In this document: positions 1 through 5,054 of the stretch, piece after piece
Numbering within the stretch: the first letter of the stretch is position 1
Layout: each line of letters opens with the position of its first letter
Source: an uncultured Corynebacterium sp.
Lineage (GTDB): Bacteria > Actinomycetota > Actinomycetes > Mycobacteriales > Mycobacteriaceae
DNA: 6,589 bases
Direction: 5' to 3'
Assembly (NCBI RefSeq): GCF_946222985.1
Contig: NZ_CAMIFY010000087.1
Coordinates: 1 to 6,589 of the forward strand
Notes under the pieces: generated by a model
Seen by the model: only the letters and a program-made list of their open reading frames with translations
Database searches by the model: none
What the model was told of the DNA's origin: nothing
Position numbers and translations under genes: made by a program

Positions 1-22
1 GTCGGCCTCGCTGACTCGAAGA

Positions 23-52
23 ACATTACACAGACGCCGACGAACAACGCAA
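23..52 (-). promoter_or_regulatory. Putative outward-facing promoter at the window edge, downstream of murA
   Basis: Read on the minus strand, this gene-free stretch has a -35-like TTGCGT (52 to 47). A -10-like TGTAAT follows at 30 to 25 with a 16-bp spacer, or TAATGT at 28 to 23 with an 18-bp spacer. The hexamers and spacing are seen directly. The promoter lies just past the murA stop and reads out of the window, so its target is not visible. In mycobacteria murA sits immediately upstream of an rRNA operon, and an rrn promoter is therefore a reasonable guess. The 22 bp left before the window edge contain no recognisable rRNA sequence, so this is inference only. Confidence 0.4.
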
Positions 53-92
53 AACCCCAGGCCATGCGGTCATTCCGTCGTAACGCGACCAC

Positions 93-1364
93 TTACCGCA
101 CTCGTTCGACGTCGGCTCCGAGCGCATTGAGGGTCTCGACGAACTCCGGGTACCCGCGATCGATGTGGAAGACGTCGTGGACCTCCGTGACGTCCCCCGG
201 CTCCGTGCACAGGCCGGCCAACACCAGGCCCGCGCCCGCGCGAATGTCCGACGACCACACCGGCGCCGAGCTCAAGCGCTGCTTGCCCCGGATCATCACG
301 TGGTGGCCATCGATGGTGGCGTCGGTGCCCAGACGAATCATCTCGTCGACGAACCGGAAGCGGGACTCGAAGACGTTCTCGGTCAACACGCTCACCCCTT
401 CGCTCACGGCGGCAAGTGCGATGGCCATCGGCTGCAGATCGGTCGGAAAACCGGGAAACGGCAGCGTCTGGTAGTTCACCGCCTGCGCGCGCCCCTCCAT
501 GCGCACCCGGAACCCCGACGCGTAGGTCTCGACCTGCGCACCGGCGTTCTTCAACTTCTCCAGGCCCAGGTGCAGGTGGCTCGGGCTGATGCCGCCGACC
601 GTGATGTCGCCGCCGGTCATCGCCGCCGCATACGCCCACGTGCCGGCGACGATGCGGTCGCCGACGACCTCGTGCGTCGTCGGCCGCAGCTCGTCGACGC
701 CCTCGACGGTGATCGTGTTCGACCCCGCCCCCTCGATCCGGGCGCCCATCGACGACAACATCTCGCACAGGTCGACGATCTCCGGCTCGCGCGCGGCGTT
801 GTCCAGCACGGTTCGTCCCGTGGCCAGCACGGCCGCGGTCAGGATGTTCTCGGTGGCGCCCACCGACGGGAAGTCGAGCTTGATGTGCCCGCCGTGCAGC
901 TCGTCGGCCTCGGCGACGACGCAACCGTGGTTGATGTACGTCCGCGCGCCGAGCTTCTCCAGCCCCGACTGATGCATGTCCAGGGGACGCGAACCGATCG
1001 CGTCACCGCCCGGCAGCGCGACGACGGCCTTCTTGCACCGCGCCGTCAACGGACCCAGCACGCACACCGACGCACGGAACTGACGCACCGCGTCGAAATC
1101 GGCGTCCGGCGACAGATCCGCCGGAGTCGTGATCCGCACGACGTCTGCGTCGCGCTCCACCGTGCACCCCAGGCCCTCGAGGACCTTCTGCATCAACGGC
1201 ACGTCGTCGATGGCCGGGCAGTTGGTCAGGACCGTCGTGCCCTCCGCCAACAGGGCCGCGCCCATCAACTTCAGGACGGAGTTCTTCGCACCGGAAACAC
1301 GGACCTGCCCGCGCAAACGGGCACCGCCCTTGACCAGGAATCGTTCGTTAGCCACGGATCCCAC
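93..1364 (-). CDS. murA: UDP-N-acetylglucosamine 1-carboxyvinyltransferase (MurA), Asp-type active site
   Basis: This cytoplasmic enzyme transfers enolpyruvate from phosphoenolpyruvate to UDP-GlcNAc, the first committed step of peptidoglycan synthesis. The 423-residue product has the normal length and the two-lobed EPSP-synthase-like fold signatures: SGAKNSVLK at 24-32 with the substrate-binding Lys27, RASVCVLGPL at 97-106, PGGDAIGSRPLDMH at 118-131, GFPTDLQPM at 305-313 with the expected catalytic-base Asp309, and SSDIRAGAGL near 371-380. The residue matching the E. coli catalytic Cys115 is Asp121 (codon GAC), as in Mycobacterium tuberculosis MurA. That form is known to be insensitive to fosfomycin. 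The start is taken as GTG at 1364, preceded by a weak GAAAG; GTG at 1355 is a possible alternative. The gene is divergent from the adenosyltransferase gene with a 38-bp gap, and no clear promoter for it is visible there. Confidence 0.96.
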   Translation of the reverse strand: MGSVANERFLVKGGARLRGQVRVSGAKNSVLKLMGAALLAEGTTVLTNCPAIDDVPLMQKVLEGLGCTVERDADVVRITTPADLSPDADFDAVRQFRASVCVLGPLTARCKKAVVALPGGDAIGSRPLDMHQSGLEKLGARTYINHGCVVAEADELHGGHIKLDFPSVGATENILTAAVLATGRTVLDNAAREPEIVDLCEMLSSMGARIEGAGSNTITVEGVDELRPTTHEVVGDRIVAGTWAYAAAMTGGDITVGGISPSHLHLGLEKLKNAGAQVETYASGFRVRMEGRAQAVNYQTLPFPGFPTDLQPMAIALAAVSEGVSVLTENVFESRFRFVDEMIRLGTDATIDGHHVMIRGKQRLSSAPVWSSDIRAGAGLVLAGLCTEPGDVTEVHDVFHIDRGYPEFVETLNALGADVERVR

Positions 1365-1390
1365 GAAACCACACTTTCGCCCCGACTGCC

Positions 1391-1403
1391 TAGAGTGAAG
1401 TCA
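1391..1403 (+). promoter_or_regulatory. -10 element TAGAGT for a leaderless adenosyltransferase transcript
   Basis: TAGAGT at 1391-1396 matches the corynebacterial/mycobacterial TANANT -10 pattern. It ends six bases before the ATG at 1403, so the predicted transcription start falls on or within one base of the start codon. There is no Shine-Dalgarno sequence between the hexamer and the ATG. No convincing -35 hexamer is present, which is common for this promoter class. Leaderless transcripts are widespread in Corynebacterium and Mycobacterium; applying that here is inference. Confidence 0.6.
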
Positions 1404-2023
1404 TGTCCGTGAATCTGACCCGCATCTACACCCGCACCGGCGACGACGGCACCACCGGCCTGTCCGACTTCAGCCGCGTCCCGAAGGACGACAGCCGCCT
1501 CCGCGCCTACGCGGATTGCGACGAAACCAACGCCGTCCTCGGCCAGGTTCTCGTCTTCGGCGAGCCGTCGCCCGACGTCGCCGCCGTCATCCGCCACATC
1601 CAGAACGACCTGTTCGACGCCGGCGCCGACCTCGCCACTCCGATCGAGGAGAACCCGAAGTACCCGCCGCTGCGCATCACCGAGGACTACGTCACCCGGT
1701 TTGAGCAGTGGTGCGACGAGTTCAACGAGGATCTTCCGTCGCTGAATTCGTTCATCCTGCCCGGCGGCACCAAGGCCGGGGCCCTGCTGCATTCGGCCCG
1801 CGTCGTGGCCCGCCGCGCCGAGCGCGCGGCGTGGGTCGCCGTCCGCGACCACCCGGAGACGACCTCGGCATGGCCGGCGAAGTACCTCAACCGACTCTCG
1901 GACCTGCTGTTCATCCTCTCCCGCGTCGCCAACGACGGCGACGACGTCCTGTGGGTCCCCGGCGGCGAGCGCGGGCCCGACAAGATCGGCGGCACCGACA
2001 CCACCACCGAAACCCCGAGCTGA
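1403..2023 (+). CDS. pduO: PduO-type cob(I)alamin adenosyltransferase
   Basis: This cytoplasmic enzyme transfers the adenosyl group of ATP to cob(I)alamin to make adenosylcobalamin, the cofactor of methylmalonyl-CoA mutase. The 206-residue protein is a typical single-domain PduO/MMAB family member, an all-helical trimeric enzyme. The ATP-binding N-terminal motif TRTGDDGTTGL is at 10-20, FDAGADLATP at 71-80, FILPGGT at 117-123, the Arg-rich helix ARVVARRAERAAW at 132-144, and YLNRLSDLLFILSR at 161-174. The last 20 or so residues are a polar Gly/Thr-rich tail without recognised function. The ATG start is supported by the leaderless -10 just upstream and by the motif beginning at residue 10. The gene is monocistronic, divergent from murA and convergent with ramA. 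Adenosyltransferase class is firm; the physiological client enzyme is inferred. Confidence 0.95.
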   Translation: MSVNLTRIYTRTGDDGTTGLSDFSRVPKDDSRLRAYADCDETNAVLGQVLVFGEPSPDVAAVIRHIQNDLFDAGADLATPIEENPKYPPLRITEDYVTRFEQWCDEFNEDLPSLNSFILPGGTKAGALLHSARVVARRAERAAWVAVRDHPETTSAWPAKYLNRLSDLLFILSRVANDGDDVLWVPGGERGPDKIGGTDTTTETPS

Positions 2024-2046
2024 GCGCTCCCCCACCGCCCATGAAA

Positions 2047-2081
2047 AAGGACCGCCACCCGTTTCACGGGCGGCGGTCCTT
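2047..2081 (-). terminator. Intrinsic terminator between convergent genes, best oriented for ramA
   Basis: The arms AAGGACCGCCACCCG (2047-2061) and CGGGCGGCGGTCCTT (2067-2081) pair over 15 positions with a single mismatch (2057/2071) around the loop TTTCA. On the minus strand the stem is followed by a run of five T (2048 to 2044, overlapping the stem by two bases). It sits 31 bp past the ramA stop, the classic terminator layout. On the plus strand the stem is followed only by TTCGCC, so it would act more weakly for the adenosyltransferase transcript ending at 2023. It probably serves both genes. Confidence 0.85.
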
Positions 2082-2112
2082 CGCCATCGGGCCGTCACCG
2101 GCCCGCGTCACC

Positions 2113-2949
2113 TCACGGCAGCGCGCCGATGCGGCGGGCGGCGTTGACCGCCTCGTATCGGGTGTGGGCTCCGAGCTTGCGCATCACGGAGCGCAGGTAG
2201 GACTTGACGGTTTCGGCGCCGATGCCCATCTCCTCGGCCGCCTCGACGTTGGTGTGGCCCAGCGCCACGCAGGCCAGCACGTCGAGCTCGCGGGCCGACA
2301 GCTTGGTGGTCTGCTTGACCCGCACGGGCGTGACCATCTGGTCGCACAGTTCCTCGAGCTCCTGGCGCAGCTTCTCGTCGTCGACGCGATTGGCCAGCAT
2401 CCGCAGCTTCGAATGGGTGGAGCGGACCTGCTCCCACTCCGCGCCGTTCATCACGCGGCCGCCCTTGCCGCCGGCGCCGCGGTCCATGTTGCGGCACGCG
2501 TCGGCCACCGACAGGTCCTGCTCGAGGCACCGGGCGGTCATGGTGACCTCTTCGAGCACCTTGTCGCCCAACCGCACCGACGAGTGCACGCCGGCGTAGA
2601 GCACGCCGCGCACGTCGCGGGCGACGATGACGGGCACCGCGACGAGGGAATGCAGCCCCTCGTCCTTGATGTTCTGGTCGTACTCGTGGCTGATCACCTT
2701 CGCCCGCAGGTAGTCGCTGACGCCGACGGGGCGCCGCGTGGACATGACCCTGCCGCCGACGCCCGACCCGGATTCGATGACGAGGTTGTGCATCGCCGGC
2801 GTGCGCAGCCCCACCCAATGGCTGATCTGCATCTTTCCGCCGTCGATGACTTCCGCGTACATGGTCACCGGAATTCCGGTCGCGTTTTTGAGAGTGACCA
2901 ACGACGACTTGATGACCTCGTCATCGTCCATGATGCGGTGGGGATCCAT
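2113..2949 (-). CDS. ramA: RamA-type LuxR family transcriptional regulator (GAF + LuxR HTH)
   Basis: This is a DNA-binding global regulator. In C. glutamicum RamA activates acetate and other carbon-source genes, acts on propionate metabolism and cell-wall genes, and represses its own gene. The 278-residue protein has an N-terminal GAF-like sensory region (about 25-140, including GSGVGGRVMSTRRPVGVSDY at 61-80 and DEGLHSLVAVPVIV at 96-109). A Lys/Gly-rich linker near 155-165 and a helical segment follow. A LuxR-type helix-turn-helix occupies 216-275, with LSARELDVLACVALGHTN at 217-234 and AEEMGIGAETVKSYLRSVMR at 238-257. The C-terminal half looks almost identical to the C. glutamicum protein I recall (about 282 residues). 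The start is ATG 2949: a perfect AGGAGG lies 8 nt upstream (2963 to 2958) and MDPHRI aligns with the known N-terminus. An in-frame ATG at 3036 would add 29 unrelated residues. No ligand can be named from sequence. Confidence 0.95.
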   Translation of the reverse strand: MDPHRIMDDDEVIKSSLVTLKNATGIPVTMYAEVIDGGKMQISHWVGLRTPAMHNLVIESGSGVGGRVMSTRRPVGVSDYLRAKVISHEYDQNIKDEGLHSLVAVPVIVARDVRGVLYAGVHSSVRLGDKVLEEVTMTARCLEQDLSVADACRNMDRGAGGKGGRVMNGAEWEQVRSTHSKLRMLANRVDDEKLRQELEELCDQMVTPVRVKQTTKLSARELDVLACVALGHTNVEAAEEMGIGAETVKSYLRSVMRKLGAHTRYEAVNAARRIGALP

Positions 2950-2957
2950 GAACCGTG

Positions 2958-2963
2958 CCTCCT
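2958..2963 (-). promoter_or_regulatory. Ribosome binding site that fixes the ramA start
   Basis: The minus strand reads AGGAGG followed by 8 nt and then the ATG at 2949. The full match to the anti-Shine-Dalgarno sequence and the good spacing favour this start over the in-frame ATG 87 bp upstream. Confidence 0.85.
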
Positions 2964-3022
2964 GCTGCCCAAGCCCGCCGCCAGGTGACCCCGTGCGGGG
3001 GGCGTAGTTCCGTACAGGGGAA

Positions 3023-3028
3023 ACTATA
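3023..3028 (-). promoter_or_regulatory. Putative ramA -10 element TATAGT
   Basis: The minus strand carries TATAGT (3028 to 3023), a five-of-six match to TATAAT and a match to TANANT. It lies about 74 bp before the ramA ATG, predicting a transcript starting near 3016 with a leader of about 65-70 nt. No good -35 hexamer is seen 16-18 bp upstream, where the sequence is TGCAGG or similar. That would fit a promoter depending on or controlled by regulators bound nearby. Only the hexamer is observed; the start site is inferred. Confidence 0.55.
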
Positions 3029-3042
3029 CCCTCCAAAAGGGT
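3028..3042. repeat. Inverted repeat abutting the ramA -10 (operator-like)
   Basis: The sequence ACCCT-N5-AGGGT (3028-3032 and 3038-3042) is a perfect 5-bp inverted repeat. Its first base overlaps the putative ramA -10 hexamer. A protein bound here would lie across the core promoter spacer, as expected of a repressor site. The repeat is observed; its use as an operator is inferred. Confidence 0.4.
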
Positions 3043-3052
3043 GCCCCTGCAT

Positions 3053-3066
3053 TGAGGCTTGCCTCA
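3053..3066. repeat. Inverted repeat TGAGGC-TT-GCCTCA upstream of ramA
   Basis: This is a perfect 6+6 bp inverted repeat with a 2-bp centre. With an inserted CA it extends to ATTG...CAAT on the outer sides (3051-3070). It is centred about 45 bp upstream of the predicted ramA transcription start, where an activator or repressor dimer could bind. It resembles the inner core of a DtxR-type iron box (AGG-N4-CCT), but by hand the 19-bp comparison gives only about 11 matches, so I do not assign it. Confidence 0.4.
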
Positions 3067-3094
3067 CAATTCCGGCCGACCGCCCACCCCCGCG

Positions 3095-3117
3095 ATTCAT
3101 GAATATCTTCATGTGAA
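3095..3117. repeat. AT-rich block with repeated TTCATG half-sites
   Basis: An unusually AT-rich segment in this GC-rich DNA contains the perfect palindrome ATTCATGAAT (3095-3104). The near-palindrome TTCATGTGAA follows at 3108-3117, so TTCATG recurs with a 12-bp offset (3096 and 3108). It lies about 150 bp upstream of the ramA start codon. It could be a regulator-binding site or part of a second upstream promoter: on the minus strand TTGGGT (3127 to 3122), a 16-bp gap, and TATTCA (3105 to 3100). Both readings are inference. Confidence 0.3.
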
Positions 3118-3187
3118 AGTCACCCAAGTGCCGGTCGCCGCCCGTTTTTCACCCCCGTGACGCATCAGGGGTGGTGGCCATGCGAAA

Positions 3188-3230
3188 GGGCCGACGTCGC
3201 AAAGCAATGACCGCTTTACGACGCCGACCC
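3188..3230 (-). terminator. Strand-specific intrinsic terminator of the valine-degradation operon
   Basis: The arms 3188-3205 and 3213-3230 enclose the 7-nt loop 3206-3212. In minus-strand RNA all 18 positions pair, three of them as G-U wobbles. In plus-strand RNA the same three positions become A-C mismatches. The helix therefore forms best in the transcript of the operon that ends at 3250, and it is followed by a short T run (TTTCG). The stem is 20 bp past the hydratase stop codon and separates the operon from ramA. Confidence 0.8.
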
Positions 3231-3249
3231 TCCCCCGTCACCGGCGGGT

Positions 3250-4059
3250 TCAGCGCTCCCACTCGGGCTTGCGCTTCTCAGAGAAGGCGCCCATGCCCTC
3301 GATCTTGTCCGCCGTGGAGAACAGCGAGTAGAAGACGCTGCGCTCGTAGTTGACGCCCTCGGCCAGCGTCGTCTCCAACGCGCGGTCGACGGCTTCGGTG
3401 GCGACGTAGGAGGCGGCCAGCGGCATGCCCGCGACCTTCTCGGCGACCTTGGCGACCTCCTCGGCGAATCCCTCCGTCGGCAGGATGCGGGAGACCAGAC
3501 CGGAGCGCTCGGCCTCCTCGGCGTCGATCTGGCGACCGGTGAGGACGAGATCCATCGCCTTGTACTTGCCGATCGCCTTGGTCAGGCGCTGCGAACCGCC
3601 CATGCCCGGGATGACGCCCAGCGTGATCTCGGGCTGGCCGAACTTCGCGTTGTCGGCGGCCAGGATGATGTCGCCCATCATCGCCAGCTCGCAGCCGCCG
3701 CCCAGGGCGTAACCGGACACCGCGGTGATCAGGGGCGTGCGCACCCGCGACAAGCGGTCCCAACCGGCGAAGATGTCGTCGATGAAAACGTCCGGGTAGC
3801 GGAGGTCCTTCATCTCCTTGATGTCGGCGCCGGCGGCGAAGGCCTTTTCCGAGCCGATGATGACGATGGCGCCGATGCCGCGATCGCGGTCGAACCCGTC
3901 GACGGCGTCGGTGAGCTCGCGCATCACCGTCGTGTTCAGGGCGTTGAGCGCCTTCGGCCGGTTGAGGGTGATCGTGGCCACCCGTCCCTCGACCGAAGTC
4001 AGGATGGTCTCGTGGGTGGTGCCGGAGTTCGTGCTGTCGGAGTTCGTGCCTTCTGCCAT
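3250..4059 (-). CDS. Enoyl-CoA hydratase (crotonase family), probably methacrylyl-CoA hydratase
   Basis: This enzyme adds water across the double bond of a 2-enoyl-CoA; in this operon the expected substrate is methacrylyl-CoA, giving 3-hydroxyisobutyryl-CoA. The 269-residue crotonase-fold protein has AFAAGADIKEM at 73-83 and GYALGGGCELAMMGD at 116-130, forming the oxyanion hole and carrying Glu124. GQPEITLGVIPGMGG at 141-155 carries Glu144. The pair of glutamates 20 residues apart and Ala78 match the spacing of rat enoyl-CoA hydratase (Ala98, Glu144, Glu164). That argues for a true hydratase rather than the longer 3-hydroxyisobutyryl-CoA hydrolase. The N-terminus carries a polar Ser/Thr/Asn-rich extension of about 16 residues with a small internal duplication. 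ATG 4059 has GAGGAA 4 nt upstream, which overlaps the mmsB stop codon, and the genes are 9 bp apart, so translation is probably coupled. It is the last gene of the operon. Broader chain-length specificity cannot be excluded. Confidence 0.92.
   Translation of the reverse strand: MAEGTNSDSTNSGTTHETILTSVEGRVATITLNRPKALNALNTTVMRELTDAVDGFDRDRGIGAIVIIGSEKAFAAGADIKEMKDLRYPDVFIDDIFAGWDRLSRVRTPLITAVSGYALGGGCELAMMGDIILAADNAKFGQPEITLGVIPGMGGSQRLTKAIGKYKAMDLVLTGRQIDAEEAERSGLVSRILPTEGFAEEVAKVAEKVAGMPLAASYVATEAVDRALETTLAEGVNYERSVFYSLFSTADKIEGMGAFSEKRKPEWER
4023..4049. repeat. 15-bp-period tandem duplication in the hydratase 5' end
   Basis: The 12-mer CGGAGTTCGTGC occurs at 4023-4034 and again at 4038-4049. 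The 15-bp period equals five codons, so the reading frame is kept and the protein shows TNSDS followed by TNSGT near residues 5-14. It looks like a small slippage or duplication event that lengthened a disordered N-terminal tail. Confidence 0.7.
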
Positions 4060-4068
4060 GGTGTTCCT

Positions 4069-4989
4069 CTAGTTCCTTTCGTCGGCGTTCGCGGAGCCGT
4101 CGGCCCGGGTCTGTTCAATGATTGCAGAGAAGTCCAGGCCGCCGTTGCCGTCCGCGTGGAATCGCGAGTACAGCTCGCGGGCCAGCCGGCCCATCGGCGC
4201 CGCCGTGCCCGCGGTGTCGAGCGCATGCTCGGCGAGGCCGAGGTCCTTGTCCATCAGGGCGGTGGCGAAGCCCGGCGCGAAACCGTTGTTCGCCGGCGAC
4301 GTCGGCACCGGTCCCGGCACCGGGCAGTTGACGGTCAGGGACCAGCAGGCGCCCGTGGAGTTGGAGACGACCTCGTGGAAGGCCTCCGGCGACAGGCCCA
4401 GGGATTCGCCGAGGACCATCGCCTCGCCGATGGCGATCTGCTCGATGGCCAGGACCATGTTGTTGCACACCTTCGCGGCCTGGCCGGCGCCCGAGTCGCC
4501 GCAATGGACGATGGATCGCCCCATGTGCTCGAGGACGGGGCGGGCGCGGTCGACGTCGGCGGCGTCCCCGCCGACCATGAAGGCCAGCGTGCCGGCGGCG
4601 GCACCGGTGACGCCGCCGGAGACCGGGGCGTCGACGTGGGAGTGGCCGGCCGCGGCGACGCGGGCGGACAGGGCACGGGCGTCGTCGACGGCGATGGTCG
4701 ACGAGTCGATGAACAGCGCCCCGGCCGGGGTCCGCGGCAGCAGCTCGTCGTAGACGGAGCCGACGATGGCGCCGTTGGGCAGCATCGTCAGCACCGCGTC
4801 GGCGTCGGCGACGGCGTCGACGGCCTCCTCATGGACGGTGATCCCGGCGGCGGCCGCGGTCTCGTGCGCCTCCGGGGAGGGGTCGGAGCCGTGGACGGTC
4901 AGGCCCGCCGCGGCCAGGTTGGCGGCCATCGGGCCGCCCATGTTGCCCAGGCCGATGACGGCCACGGTGCGGATGTCGGTGGTGCTCAT
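4069..4989 (-). CDS. mmsB: 3-hydroxyisobutyrate dehydrogenase
   Basis: This NAD-dependent enzyme oxidises 3-hydroxyisobutyrate to methylmalonate semialdehyde in valine catabolism. The 306-residue length fits the beta-hydroxyacid dehydrogenase family. The N-terminal Rossmann motif is VIGLGNMGGPMAANL at 11-25, the substrate-binding motif DAPVSGGVTGA is at 120-130, and GQAAKVCNNM at 169-178 carries the catalytic Lys173 and the conserved Asn177. ALMDKDLGLA at 244-253 is the conserved C-domain substrate-contact motif. ATG 4989 is chosen because the Rossmann fold begins at residue 8 and GAGGAG lies 11 nt upstream (5006 to 5001). The same frame stays open upstream into the dehydrogenase gene, but that part is only a shadow. 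The gene follows the acyl-CoA dehydrogenase by 65 bp and precedes the hydratase by 9 bp. Related dehydrogenases act on tartronate semialdehyde or similar compounds, but the neighbours favour 3-hydroxyisobutyrate. Confidence 0.94.
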   Translation of the reverse strand: MSTTDIRTVAVIGLGNMGGPMAANLAAAGLTVHGSDPSPEAHETAAAAGITVHEEAVDAVADADAVLTMLPNGAIVGSVYDELLPRTPAGALFIDSSTIAVDDARALSARVAAAGHSHVDAPVSGGVTGAAAGTLAFMVGGDAADVDRARPVLEHMGRSIVHCGDSGAGQAAKVCNNMVLAIEQIAIGEAMVLGESLGLSPEAFHEVVSNSTGACWSLTVNCPVPGPVPTSPANNGFAPGFATALMDKDLGLAEHALDTAGTAAPMGRLARELYSRFHADGNGGLDFSAIIEQTRADGSANADERN

Positions 4990-5054
4990 CTGTCGATCTG
5001 CTCCTCGATTGTCGGTGTGCGTCGGGACGTGGTGCGAGTGCCGGCAGGCCCGGG

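Noticed and set aside
165..1412. Long plus-strand open frame opposite murA, and similar long frames opposite ramA, mmsB and the dehydrogenase gene
   Set aside because: The compositions are Arg/His/Ala/Gly-biased with no family motifs, and the opposite strand carries intact known genes. Stop codons are rare on both strands at this GC content.
2950..3036. In-frame upstream ATG that would extend RamA by 29 residues
   Set aside because: The extra residues do not resemble RamA proteins, the ATG lies upstream of the predicted transcription start, and a perfect AGGAGG sits 8 nt before the ATG at 2949.
3053..3071. DtxR-type iron box at the TGAGGC-TT-GCCTCA repeat
   Set aside because: Manual comparison with the 19-bp consensus gives about 11 matches, with the right half poorly conserved; too weak to assign.
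3113..3125. GlxR (CRP-type) site suggested by TGTGAAAGTCACC
   Set aside because: The half-sites TGTGA and TCAC are separated by only 3 bp, whereas GlxR needs 6 bp between TGTGA and TCACA.
3195..3205. RamB-like site in the GCTTTGCGAC sequence upstream of ramA
   Set aside because: The match is short and the sequence is fully explained as one arm of the operon terminator.
3171..3353. Small plus-strand open frame in the gap upstream of ramA
   Set aside because: It runs through the terminator stem and into the 3' end of the hydratase gene. Its translation is Arg-rich without any recognisable feature.
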